Program-made: the position numbers and the translations under genes
The notes under the pieces: generated by a model
Databases searched by the model: none
What the model was told of the DNA's origin: nothing
The model's input: only the letters and a program-made list of their open reading frames with translations
Assembly: GCA_002067975.1 (NCBI GenBank)
Contig: MVRS01000073.1
Location: 1-49,337 of the forward strand
Reading direction: 5' to 3'
DNA length: 49,337 bases
Source: Syntrophorhabdus sp. PtaU1.Bin058
GTDB lineage: Bacteria; Desulfobacterota; Syntrophorhabdia; Syntrophorhabdales; Syntrophorhabdaceae
Shown here: in pieces, positions 1 to 7,550 of the stretch
How the letters are laid out: the number at the start of each line of letters is the position of its first letter
Position numbering within the stretch: position 1 is the first letter of the stretch

Positions 1-1
1 G

Positions 2-73
2 GTAGGTGCAATCGGCAAGCGGCAATTAACCATGGTAGACGGGGAACTCTTTGAGACGGAAAAAGAAGGATGA
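2..73 (+). CDS. 3' end of an unidentified protein (partial)
   Basis: Frame 2 is open from the window edge and stops at TGA 71-73. The last residues read GKRQLTMVDGELFETEKEG, a normal-looking acidic C-terminus, and an R1 repeat begins four bases later. Only about 23 residues are visible, so no family can be named. It is called because repeats of this kind elsewhere in the window sit directly after stop codons and because the reading frame has ordinary codon use. It could be chance. Confidence 0.4.
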   Translation, partial: VGAIGKRQLTMVDGELFETEKEG

Positions 74-76
74 TAC

Positions 77-178
77 CCGTAAGTCGTAAGGCGTGAGTCG
101 TAAGGGGATAAAAACTGTACGGCACAAACTGAACAGGTTTTGTTCTTCGCCTAACGCCTAACGCCTCACGACTTACGA
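77..178. repeat. R1 heptad inverted repeat, copy 1
   Basis: The left arm (77-108) is built of 7-base words CGTAAGT, CGTAAGG, CGTGAGT, CGTAAGG. The right arm (149-177) holds the complementary words CCTAACG, CCTAACG, CCTCACG, ACTTACG. A 40-base spacer separates the arms. The right arm ends about 16 bases before the ATG of the radical SAM gene, and no Shine-Dalgarno is visible in between. Confidence 0.85.
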
Positions 179-193
179 ATATATCTATCAGTC

Positions 194-1765
194 ATGAGCG
201 TGCTTTTAATCCATCCGCCCGTTGTAAAGCCCTCTGAGCCGCCTGCCGGTCTTGCGAAGCTCGCGGGCGCCCTTTCGGGCCACAACATTCCCTATTATAT
301 ACTCGACGCGAATATCGAGGGCATTGTAAGTCTCCTCAACAAGACCGTTGATGGACCCGATAAGTGGACACAACGGGCCCGGCGCAACAGCGCCCGCAAC
401 CTCAGGGGCATAAGGGATCGTTCCCTCTATGAGAATCCTGCAAAATACAGGCGCGTCGTGGAAGACATCTGCCATCTCCTCGACGTTTCTGCAGCACCAT
501 ACGATGTAAAGATGAGCATCGCAGATTATCAGGACCGCAACAGGTCTCCTGTGAGAAGCGAGGACCTTCTCCGTGCAGCGGAACATCCCGAAGCGAACCC
601 TTTTCACGGATATTTCGAGGAACGGCTCGACAAACTGCTCCGGGGCGGGGGATATTCGATGGCCGGTCTTTCTCTCAACTACCTGAGCCAGGCCCTTACT
701 GCCTTTGCTATCTTGGGGTTCATAAAGAGGCGCTTTCCTTCCCTTACGATCGTGCTGGGCGGCGGGCTTGTGACGTCATGGATGAAGAGCCCTGCATGGA
801 AAAACCCCTTCGGCGGCCTCGTTGACCATTGTGTGGCAGGACCAGGTGAGGCTTTTCTTCTCTCTCTACTCCACAAGGAGCGGCAAGACGGCGTCCATTA
901 TCAACCGGATTTCCGGGGATTTCCCATCAACGACTACATGGCGCCCGGGTTTATCCTCCCCTATGCTGCAAGTACAGGCTGCTACTGGGGCAGGTGTTCG
1001 TTCTGTCCGGAGAGGGCGGAGGGGAACAAGTATCTCCAGGTACCACCGCGTACGGTCACGGCAGAACTCAATCGCATTGCCGGCGATACGAAGCCCGGCC
1101 TTATCCACCTCGTCGATAATGCCGTGAGCCCGGCAGCCTTGCGATCGATCATGACGAATCAGCCGACAATCCCCTGGTATGGCTTTGTGAGGGTCACAGA
1201 CGACCTTACAGATCCTGATTTTTGTAAGGCGCTGAGGCGTTCGGGGTGCATTATGCTCAAGCTCGGTGTCGAATCAGGTGACCAGGGCGTACTTGACGCT
1301 ATGGAGAAGGGGACAGGCGTTTCACAGACCTCGCGGGCCTTAAAGGCGCTGGCAAAGGCCGGTATCGCAACCTATATCTACCTTCTTTTTGGTACGCCCT
1401 ACGAGACAGAGAGGGAGGCACGGACGACATTGAACTTTGTCGCGGAACACAGCCAGTACATCACCTTTCTGAATGCCGCCGTCTTTAACCTGCCGGTGAA
1501 CAGCCCGGACGCACAGGGGCTTGAGTTGAAAAGCTTTTACGAAGGCGACCTTTCGCTCTACACGGATTTTGTCCATCCGAAAGGGTGGGACAGGCGCAGG
1601 GTGCGGGCATTCCTCGACAGGGAGTTCAAAAGGGACCCGGCCATACAATCCATCACCCGGAGACAGCCGCCGTTCTTCACGTCCAATCACGCAGCGCTTT
1701 TTAATGGGGCTCACGTCGCCCCCTCCACGAACAAAGTCCGTGGAGCCTCCCCCTCTCGCTCGTGA
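194..1765 (+). CDS. B12-binding-type radical SAM protein
   Basis: A 523-residue protein. The N-terminus (MSVLLIHPPV) and the stretch around residues 155-235 (LSLNYLSQA, IVLGGGLVTSW) look like the cobalamin-binding Rossmann region common in this superfamily. The radical SAM cluster motif is C263-x4-C268-x2-C271 in GCYWGRCSFC; the x4 spacing with Trp is typical of a B12-dependent subgroup. Family members catalyse methyl transfers or rearrangements with S-adenosylmethionine and a 4Fe-4S cluster; the substrate here cannot be read. No Shine-Dalgarno is seen, because the upstream sequence is an R1 repeat. The last 19 codons and the stop lie inside an R2 repeat, so the C-terminus looks replaced or extended by insertion. 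No functional partner is adjacent. Confidence 0.85.
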   Translation: MSVLLIHPPVVKPSEPPAGLAKLAGALSGHNIPYYILDANIEGIVSLLNKTVDGPDKWTQRARRNSARNLRGIRDRSLYENPAKYRRVVEDICHLLDVSAAPYDVKMSIADYQDRNRSPVRSEDLLRAAEHPEANPFHGYFEERLDKLLRGGGYSMAGLSLNYLSQALTAFAILGFIKRRFPSLTIVLGGGLVTSWMKSPAWKNPFGGLVDHCVAGPGEAFLLSLLHKERQDGVHYQPDFRGFPINDYMAPGFILPYAASTGCYWGRCSFCPERAEGNKYLQVPPRTVTAELNRIAGDTKPGLIHLVDNAVSPAALRSIMTNQPTIPWYGFVRVTDDLTDPDFCKALRRSGCIMLKLGVESGDQGVLDAMEKGTGVSQTSRALKALAKAGIATYIYLLFGTPYETEREARTTLNFVAEHSQYITFLNAAVFNLPVNSPDAQGLELKSFYEGDLSLYTDFVHPKGWDRRRVRAFLDREFKRDPAIQSITRRQPPFFTSNHAALFNGAHVAPSTNKVRGASPSRS

Positions 1766-1780
1766 ACTCGCTACAAAATA
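1706..1780. repeat. R2 75-base structured repeat, copy 1
   Basis: This copy matches 40671-40745 base for base in its outer parts and has the same length of 75. It opens with a GGGGC / GCCCC hairpin (loop TCACGTC). A second hairpin follows, with arms CTCCACGAAC and GTCCGTGGAG around AAA. Between the copies this second stem has changed at three paired positions with pairing kept. The copy covers the 3' end of the radical SAM reading frame and its stop codon. Confidence 0.8.
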
Positions 1781-2094
1781 GGTCCAATAGGCCCTATAAG
1801 ACCTATGCTCTTCTTTTCGTTTTTCACTCTCCGCTCCATGCTCTCTGCTGCCTTATTGGGGCTCACGGCGTCCTCTCCTTAAACCAGCGAACAGCTATCA
1901 GCCTACAGCAGTCGACTAAAACAAAAAGGCTTTATGCTGGCGGCTGAAGAAATCTTCTTGATTTTTTTGAGACTGTGGAGTACCTAATAAAACAGCGAAC
2001 ACCGGTTCATGGTTGAAGGCAAGGCGTTTGGTCGGTTTAACCCCTTACGCCTCACGACTTACGATTTACGGGTGTTTCGCTGTGAACTGATATT
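1781..2094. other. Gene-free gap with repeat fragments
   Basis: No credible gene is seen. The gap holds a 9-base word series at about 1780-1806 (AGGTCCAAT, AGGCCCTAT, AAGACCTAT), a truncated R2 start at 1856-1880 (GGGGCTCACG then divergent), and a single R1 right arm at 2041-2072. The next gene starts at 2095 without a visible Shine-Dalgarno. It looks like an accumulation site for small repeats, and possibly the scar of a lost gene (see the dppC entry). Confidence 0.6.
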
Positions 2095-2928
2095 ATGGAA
2101 CTGCTGAGACGAACAATTAAACACAGGCTGGCGCTGGTTGGGCTGATCATACTGATACCCATGTTCATTTGCGCCGTCTTTGCGCCTGTCATATCGCCCC
2201 ATAACCCCTTTGAACCGGACATGAAGAATATCCTCGCCGGTCCGTCCATTTCCCACCCCTTCGGCACCGACACCCTCGGCAGAGACGTCTTTTCACGGGT
2301 GATTTACGGCAGCAGGATCTCGCTCCTTGTGGGGTTTGTATCCGTCGGCATAGCGATCCTCATCGGGATCGTGATCGGTGTGGTATCAGGGTATTACGGC
2401 GGCGCCATCGACGAGGTCTTCATGCGCTTTGTCGACCTCATGATGTGCTTCCCGACGTTCTTCCTCATCCTGGCCGTCATTGCGCTGCTTGAGCCGAGCA
2501 TCTGGAACATCATGATCGTCATCGGTCTTACGCAATGGATGAGCATCTCGCGGCTTATAAGGGCAGAGGTCCTCAGCATGAAGGGCAAGGAGTTTGTCCT
2601 TGCCGCAAAGGCCCAGGGCTTTTCCGAATCGCGGATCATCTTCAGGCACGTCCTGCCCAATGCCATATCCCCTGTCTATGTCGTGGCGACACTGGGGATC
2701 GGCGGGGCGATCCTGACGGAATCGGCTTTGAGCTTCCTCGGTATCGGCGTACAGCCGCCCACACCGAGCTGGGGCAATATCCTCACGCAGGCAAAGGACA
2801 ATATCGAGGTTGCCTGGTGGCTCTCCCTCTATCCCGGTCTTGCCATCTTCTTTACCGTCATGGGTTACAACCTCTTCGGGGAGGGTCTGCGCGACATATT
2901 CGACCCGAGAAGGCGGTATCAGACGTAA
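2095..2928 (+). CDS. dppC: DppC/OppC-type peptide ABC transporter permease (orphan)
   Basis: A 277-residue inner-membrane permease of the oligopeptide/dipeptide/nickel ABC family. The N-terminal TM segment (LVGLIILIPMFICAVFAP) is followed by the family signature HPFGTDTLGRDVFSRVIYG. The core TM domain contains the EAA loop (EVLSMKGKEFVLAAKAQGFSES, then HVLPN), which contacts the ATPase. The C-terminus GEGLRDIFDPRRR is the usual DppC ending, so the gene is full length (the E. coli protein is about 300). What is odd is its isolation: no DppB partner, ATPases or binding protein lie in the window, and the upstream gap holds only repeats. It may work with subunits encoded elsewhere or be a remnant. 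Confidence 0.92.
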   Translation: MELLRRTIKHRLALVGLIILIPMFICAVFAPVISPHNPFEPDMKNILAGPSISHPFGTDTLGRDVFSRVIYGSRISLLVGFVSVGIAILIGIVIGVVSGYYGGAIDEVFMRFVDLMMCFPTFFLILAVIALLEPSIWNIMIVIGLTQWMSISRLIRAEVLSMKGKEFVLAAKAQGFSESRIIFRHVLPNAISPVYVVATLGIGGAILTESALSFLGIGVQPPTPSWGNILTQAKDNIEVAWWLSLYPGLAIFFTVMGYNLFGEGLRDIFDPRRRYQT

Positions 2929-2953
2929 AGGCAGCAGAGAGCAGAGAGATAAA

Positions 2954-3018
2954 ACCCGTAAGTCGTCAGGCGTTAGGCGATTTAACCCCTTACGACTTAC
3001 GCCTCACGCCTTACGGGG
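2954..3018. repeat. R1 heptad inverted repeat, copy 3, in a convergent gap
   Basis: The left arm starts with CCCGTAAGTCGTCAGGCG (2955-2980), the spacer is four bases, and the right arm runs 2985-3018 (CCCCTTACGACTTACG and on). The short spacer lets the arms fold into a long hairpin. It lies between the dppC stop and the stop of the convergent reductase subunit gene (3026), a natural place for a bidirectional terminator. Confidence 0.85.
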
Positions 3019-3025
3019 TTTTCGG

Positions 3026-4258
3026 TTACGCTGCCGGTTTGTCCGCCTGGAGCCGGTCGAGTGTCTCGAAGTATGCCTCGATCCTTGTCCTTACCTGGGA
3101 TTCCGCGTAGAACCTCTGGTCACCCATGTCGCTCTCAAAGACAAGGGCCGGTATGCCCGTCCTCTTGACGAGGATGTCCTTCAGGGTCGGTACCGCGAAG
3201 GAGACCGCCTTGCAGCTTCTGTTCATGAACATGATCATGCCGTTCATGGAGTACTTCTTGAAATAGCCCATTGCCATGTCCACGCGGTCCTCGATGGTGG
3301 AGTTGGAGAACCTTGAGACGTAGTTCTCGGCAAGGGTGACAAGGGGGTCCTTGTCGAGGTCGAACTCAAAGCTCCATGCATGGACGTAGAGGGACGTGAG
3401 GATCACGCCGCCGTATGAGCCGAGGAGCTTCGCGTGGTCGCTGAACTTGAACCAGACCGGGAGGTTTTCCCAGTAGAGACGGTATTTTTCCTTTTCCTTC
3501 GGCAGGACGCCGATGCCCTGATCGACCTTTTCCTGTATCTCGTCGCAGAGCGTCTGGTAGTATTCAACGCATTCCGGCGTGCCTCTCCGGTAGACGGCGA
3601 TTGCCATACCGATGAGGGCGTCGAAGATGCTGATCGGCGACGGCTTGTATTGCGCCATGTCGAGGAACTTCTTGTAGAGGATGCTCGACTGGGCAGAATA
3701 TTTCATGACCTCTTTCAGCCTGTCGTAGTCGAACCTCTTCTTCGTTACCTCTTCAAGGAAACCGATAAGCTCCTTGAGCTGAAGAACACAATATTTTACG
3801 ATCTCCTCCCGCGCCTTTTTGTTCATGATGTATTCCGGCGTATCGAAGACGAATACCGGCAGATTACCCTTCCTCGCAAGCACCTGGAACCATTTTGTCA
3901 GGGTAAAGCACTGCGCGTTGCATGCGAGGAAGAGGTCGGGTTCCGGGATGCCTTTCGTTACGGTTATCCCCGATTCCCTGTATGCGAGGTCGCTTCTGGC
4001 ATATGCGCAAAGGTGGCTCGTGTATCCGAGGTTTTCCGTGATCGAGCAGAGCTGGGCACCCTTCTTTGCCGTCAGGTTCGCCACGGCGTGGTTTTCAGGA
4101 TAGATGGGAACGATGTCGTGGGCGACAAAAAGCTCGACCGGGGATATGGCCGTTGAATAGCCGATGAGTTTCCCGTTTTCGTGTGCACGAAAGGCGTCTT
4201 CCATATATTCATCGGTTATCTTTTTCGATAATTGTTTTGAATTCAACTTCTCACTCAT
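3026..4258 (-). CDS. Benzoyl-CoA reductase / 2-hydroxyacyl-CoA dehydratase subunit, B-type
   Basis: A 410-residue member of the HgdB/BcrB family, which binds a 4Fe-4S cluster and the acyl-CoA substrate in radical reductases and dehydratases driven by an ATP-dependent activator. Cluster-region cysteines are visible in AQLCSITENLGY, SHLCAYARSDLAY, LFLACNAQCFTLTKW and NRSCKAVSF. The start ATG overlaps the stop of the upstream partner subunit (ATGA), so the two are translated as a pair. The subunit pattern resembles BcrB/BcrC of class I benzoyl-CoA reductase, but dehydratases for other 2-hydroxyacyl-CoA substrates share it and the substrate cannot be fixed. The BcrA/BcrD (HgdC) activator ATPase is absent from the window. 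Confidence 0.85.
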   Translation of the reverse strand: MSEKLNSKQLSKKITDEYMEDAFRAHENGKLIGYSTAISPVELFVAHDIVPIYPENHAVANLTAKKGAQLCSITENLGYTSHLCAYARSDLAYRESGITVTKGIPEPDLFLACNAQCFTLTKWFQVLARKGNLPVFVFDTPEYIMNKKAREEIVKYCVLQLKELIGFLEEVTKKRFDYDRLKEVMKYSAQSSILYKKFLDMAQYKPSPISIFDALIGMAIAVYRRGTPECVEYYQTLCDEIQEKVDQGIGVLPKEKEKYRLYWENLPVWFKFSDHAKLLGSYGGVILTSLYVHAWSFEFDLDKDPLVTLAENYVSRFSNSTIEDRVDMAMGYFKKYSMNGMIMFMNRSCKAVSFAVPTLKDILVKRTGIPALVFESDMGDQRFYAESQVRTRIEAYFETLDRLQADKPAA

Positions 4259-5388
4259 AATGAGCCCCCTTTTAAGGATTCAAAGAATGCCTGGAGTCTT
4301 GTCCTCAGATGGGAAAGAGACACAGTCTGGTATTCGGTATCTAAGATGTGCATCGGCATGCCTTCCTGCCGGATCATCTTTTTCAGGTCAGGGAGGTCAT
4401 ACTCCTGCGACTCGCAGAACTCGATGTGGACATATATGATCGCCTTTGCGCCTGTTGCCTTATAGAGCGCCTTTACCTCTTCGAAGTGTTTATAGACATT
4501 GTCGTGGATCGGCGAGAAGAAACCGTTCTTCATGTGTCTTTCGGTAAGGGCCTCAACGGGGTTGCCGTTCTGCGGCGCTATGCCCTGAAGATAGCGTGAA
4601 CCGGTGACAAGGGTGTCGCCGATGACATTGAGCTTGGCCTCGTCGAAGATATCATACACCTCGGGCGGATCACAGGTAATGCCCACGAGGATGACATCGG
4701 TATAGTTTTTACCCTTCTTCGGCTTGAGACTTGCCTTAATATTCTTCAGGGTCTTATTGAACTCCGCCTTGTCGACCTGCATGGCAAGCTTGACCATGGA
4801 GAAGAACTGCTTGTTCGTGATCGTTCCCGGGTTCTTCTTCTTGATCTCATACATCTCCTGGAGGAGCCTCTTGTTCTCGTTGGTGATTGCTATGGCATCG
4901 TTCAGGGCCTTGTCGTTGATGGATTTGCCTGACCAGTTGCTTAAGGAGGCTATGAGCCGCTCTATCTCCTCCTTTACCCAGTAACGGGCGCTCGGCCTGT
5001 CTACCTGGCGCGGTGCGAGGTAACTCTCCACATACTTTCCGGGAAAGCTTATCCTCCAGATATCCGAAAGGTGCTGGGTGGTATCGCAGACCTGGGGGAG
5101 GACAAAACCGTCGAAGAGGTCCCCTTCATAGCTCAGGGCAAGCTCAAGGTTGCTTCGTGCAAGCGAGCAGGCGTTGTCAGGCAGACGACTGGGCGCCTTT
5201 TTTAACGGCTTATCTGTTCCGATCAGAGAAACAGGTAAAAAATCAAAGGCATAGATGATCTCTTCAGGCACATCCGCAATGGTGCTTCCTACGGCCTTTT
5301 TGCCTTTTTCCTTTATCCATTTTCTTATGGATGGGTATGGATCCTTGGCGTATTCCGGAATCTGTTTAAGACTTAGGTCTTCCCACAT
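4255..5388 (-). CDS. Benzoyl-CoA reductase / 2-hydroxyacyl-CoA dehydratase subunit, C-type
   Basis: A 377-residue partner of the gene at 3026-4258, in the same superfamily but with the shorter C-type layout. The N-terminus reads YPSIRKWIKEKGKKAVGS, followed by DVPEEIIYAFDFLPV, both typical of BcrC-like proteins. Candidate iron-sulfur or active-site cysteines are in PDNACSLARSN, LPQVCDTTQHLSD and HIEFCESQEYD. It is first in a two-gene operon, with a strong promoter at 5420-5449 and a GGAGG site just before the ATG. The likely role is the second half of a heterodimer that reduces or dehydrates an acyl-CoA. The Rex-like operator downstream of the promoter suggests control by the NADH/NAD+ ratio. 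Confidence 0.85.
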   Translation of the reverse strand: MWEDLSLKQIPEYAKDPYPSIRKWIKEKGKKAVGSTIADVPEEIIYAFDFLPVSLIGTDKPLKKAPSRLPDNACSLARSNLELALSYEGDLFDGFVLPQVCDTTQHLSDIWRISFPGKYVESYLAPRQVDRPSARYWVKEEIERLIASLSNWSGKSINDKALNDAIAITNENKRLLQEMYEIKKKNPGTITNKQFFSMVKLAMQVDKAEFNKTLKNIKASLKPKKGKNYTDVILVGITCDPPEVYDIFDEAKLNVIGDTLVTGSRYLQGIAPQNGNPVEALTERHMKNGFFSPIHDNVYKHFEEVKALYKATGAKAIIYVHIEFCESQEYDLPDLKKMIRQEGMPMHILDTEYQTVSLSHLRTRLQAFFESLKGGSL

Positions 5389-5401
5389 AAACCCTCCGTA
5401 T

Positions 5402-5419
5402 ATATGAAAAATTTCACAT
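5402..5419 (-). promoter_or_regulatory. Candidate Rex operator
   Basis: The minus strand reads ATGTGAAATTTTTCATAT, an inverted repeat that matches the common Rex consensus TTGTGAA-WWWW-TTCACAA at 15 of 18 positions. It starts immediately after the -10 box, over the predicted transcription start, as expected for a repressor site. A rex gene lies at 19791. The match to Rex is inference. Confidence 0.55.
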
Positions 5420-5449
5420 ATTATAATAACCGGAATTTCTGTTTGTCAA
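5420..5449 (-). promoter_or_regulatory. Sigma-70-type promoter of the reductase subunit pair
   Basis: On the minus strand the -35 box is TTGACA (5444-5449) and the -10 box is TATAAT (5420-5425), both perfect, with an 18-base spacer. The start of transcription should fall near 5413, about 25 bases before the ATG at 5388. This gives the pair its own promoter, separate from the hdrA-mvhD-selD genes upstream. Confidence 0.8.
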
Positions 5450-5564
5450 GGTAAAGAAATGGACATGAAAAGTCATATCCAGGATTCTAACGCCCGGAGA
5501 ATGTGGATGATATCAAACCTGTTTTTGGGCTGTATCTGCGGCATCAGATTGTTCAGTGGTGCTT

Positions 5565-6584
5565 TTACTTTATGCGTATAATTCCTCTGGGTTCCTCAAT
5601 AAACCGGCCTATGACTCGGAAGTCCAGAGAGACCTTCGATGCCTCTTCCCGGAAACGGTCTATGTCGGCCTTACCCAAGGCAATGAGCAGCCCGCCTGAT
5701 GATTGAGGGTCGAAGATGAGATCAAGGGGAAACCCTCCGGTTTCAGCTTCCACATAAGGCGTGTAAAAGTCCCTGTTGCTGTAAAAACCTTTTGGGAAAA
5801 ACCCCGATTCAGCCAGCAGTGCAGCTTCGGGGAAGTAAGGAAGTTTGTCGGCATAGACCTCTACCCCGAGTGCGTCCTTTATCATCTCCTTGAGATGGCC
5901 TGCAAGACCGAAACCGGTGACGTCCGTTGCTGCATGGGCGCCCGTCGAAAGCATGACCTCCGAGGCACGGTAGTTGAGTGTGGCCATGACTGCGATCAGG
6001 CGTTCCTCTGTCTCTTTCGAAACAAGGTTGCCTTTCATGGCAGTGACAAGAATGCCTGTGCCGAGAGGTTTGGTAAGCACGAGGAGGTCCCCGGGTTGTG
6101 CGCCTTCGTTCCTCACGATCCTTCGCGGATGAATAACGCCGGTTACGGAAAGCCCGTATTTGATCTCCTCGTCTTCCACGCTGTGTCCGCCGAGAAGGCA
6201 CGCCCCCGATTCCTTGATTGTGTCGATCCCTCCACGCAGGATCTCCCGCAATACCGGGGCGCCAAACCTCTTCAGAGAGAAACAGACAATGTTGAGGGCT
6301 GTTATGGGTCTGGCGCCCATGGCATAGATGTCGCTCAGGGCGTTCGCGGCGGCAACCTTGCCGAACCAATAAGGATCGTTTACCACCGGAGTGAAAAAAT
6401 CAACGGTCTGAACGATCGCAAGGTCATCGCTGAGCCTGTAGACCCCCGCATCCTCGAATCCTTTGAGGCCGACGATCACATTGGCATTTTCAGGGATGTC
6501 GATCCCGCAGAGGACGCTGGAGAGATCGCCGGGGCCTATTTTCGCAGCACACCCGCCAAAGCGGGCATGATGGGTTAGCTGCAT
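5565..6584 (-). CDS. selD: Selenide, water dikinase
   Basis: Makes selenophosphate from selenide and ATP, for selenocysteine and selenouridine synthesis. The catalytic region GGCAAKIGPGDLS holds the essential Cys and Lys (the equivalents of Cys17 and Lys20 in E. coli); the Cys codon is TGT, so this SelD is not itself a selenoprotein. VQTVDFFTPVVNDPYWFGKVAAANALSDIYAMG and LLGGHSVEDEE are the ATP/Mg-binding signatures. I use the ATG at 6584 because GGAGGAG lies 9 bases upstream; a TTG at 6590 is in frame but only 3 bases from it. It follows mvhD-like by about 45 bases and is probably co-transcribed. No selA, selB or obvious selenoprotein is in the window. Confidence 0.93.
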   Translation of the reverse strand: MQLTHHARFGGCAAKIGPGDLSSVLCGIDIPENANVIVGLKGFEDAGVYRLSDDLAIVQTVDFFTPVVNDPYWFGKVAAANALSDIYAMGARPITALNIVCFSLKRFGAPVLREILRGGIDTIKESGACLLGGHSVEDEEIKYGLSVTGVIHPRRIVRNEGAQPGDLLVLTKPLGTGILVTAMKGNLVSKETEERLIAVMATLNYRASEVMLSTGAHAATDVTGFGLAGHLKEMIKDALGVEVYADKLPYFPEAALLAESGFFPKGFYSNRDFYTPYVEAETGGFPLDLIFDPQSSGGLLIALGKADIDRFREEASKVSLDFRVIGRFIEEPRGIIRIK

Positions 6585-6629
6585 GTCCAAAATACTCCTC
6601 CATAGATTTAAAACTGTAATGTCTTTGCG

Positions 6630-7484
6630 TTACGCGACCTCTTTTTCCTTGCCCTTTCTGATAATGGCCCTCTGGTCTTCAGGGAGAGGCGGCGGAACAG
6701 GTTCGCCGACGATCTTCGTCACTGCGCCGAAGCGGGGAGGGCACGCCTCAAGACAGGTCCCGCATTTTATGCATTTATCCTGATCGATTATGTGGACCTG
6801 GCCCTTGGCGCTGATGATCGCCTCCACGGGACATCTCCTGGCGCAGGTCATACAGGCCTGGCACTTTGTCGGGTCGATGTAGTAGGATGGCGCTTCGCGG
6901 ATCAGGCTGTCGATCTCTTCGCTGGTGTAAAGGTTTACGTACCCCTCTTCGTTGGCCTGATTGATATCATGCAACGCCAGCTTTTTCATCTTTGCCAGCT
7001 TGATGTAGGGGATAAGCTTTGTCATCTTTTCAAGCCTCGACTTCAGTTCGGCCTCATCGATCCCTTCATTCCTGCCGAGGGGTCCCAGTTCCTCTATCTC
7101 TTTGGCGAATTCGTTCATGATATTTGCGAAACGGATCCCTTCACCGGCAGATACCCACTCAAGCCTCAGCCGTTTTGGGTTTATCCCTATGTGCTCCAAT
7201 AGTTTTTTACACAGGTTCACCATACTCAACGCGTCGTAATTCCCTTCAGGATTGTAATGGCAGTCGTTAATGTGGCAGCCGCCCACAAACATCCCGTCCA
7301 CCCCGTTGGAAAAGGCGAGGAATATATGCTTCAGGTCAACCCTGCCGGAGCACATCACCCTTACCAATCGTATATAGGTGGGGTATTGAAAGCGGGAAAC
7401 CCCGCAGAGGTCCGCCCCTCCATAACAGCACCAGTTGCATATGATGCCCAGCATCTTCGGTTTAAACTTGCCTTCCGTACTCAT
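6630..7484 (-). CDS. MvhD-type electron transfer protein fused to a 2x[4Fe-4S] ferredoxin
   Basis: A 284-residue protein. The N-terminal MvhD domain (FrhD/MvhD family, about residues 10-135) has C16-N-W-C19-C20-Y, MCSGRVD and GCHINDCHY; MvhD passes electrons to HdrA through a 2Fe-2S centre. The C-terminal part carries two bacterial ferredoxin motifs, CQACMTCARRCP and CIKCGTCLEACPP. In some homologues (BamF type) one N-terminal Cys is selenocysteine; here all are Cys. A strong AGGGAGGT site precedes the ATG. It lies 66 bases after the double HdrA gene and surely forms a complex with it. The pair resembles BamE-BamF of class II benzoyl-CoA reductase and HdrA-MvhD bifurcating modules. Its electron donor is not encoded nearby. 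Confidence 0.88.
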   Translation of the reverse strand: MSTEGKFKPKMLGIICNWCCYGGADLCGVSRFQYPTYIRLVRVMCSGRVDLKHIFLAFSNGVDGMFVGGCHINDCHYNPEGNYDALSMVNLCKKLLEHIGINPKRLRLEWVSAGEGIRFANIMNEFAKEIEELGPLGRNEGIDEAELKSRLEKMTKLIPYIKLAKMKKLALHDINQANEEGYVNLYTSEEIDSLIREAPSYYIDPTKCQACMTCARRCPVEAIISAKGQVHIIDQDKCIKCGTCLEACPPRFGAVTKIVGEPVPPPLPEDQRAIIRKGKEKEVA

Positions 7485-7550
7485 TCTTATTTACCTCCCT
7501 GGGCTTGTTATGCCCGTTTTGTCGATCTGTAACTATCATCGGCAGTTGCA

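Noticed and set aside
77-178. R1 repeats considered as a CRISPR array
   Set aside because: The words are 7 bases long and directly adjacent, arms are inverted, copies are scattered over 49 kb, there are no regular unique spacers and no cas genes.
1706-1780. R2 considered as an insertion-sequence end or attachment site
   Set aside because: No transposase or integrase gene, no target-site duplication that I can see, and the conserved feature is an internal hairpin.
5703-6578. 291-codon open frame antisense to selD
   Set aside because: A shadow of selD on the other strand: selD has full family motifs, and the antisense frame has no ribosome site or recognisable domain.
6630-7484. Selenocysteine in the MvhD-like protein or in SelD
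   Set aside because: The relevant positions are Cys codons, and neither frame needs an internal TGA.
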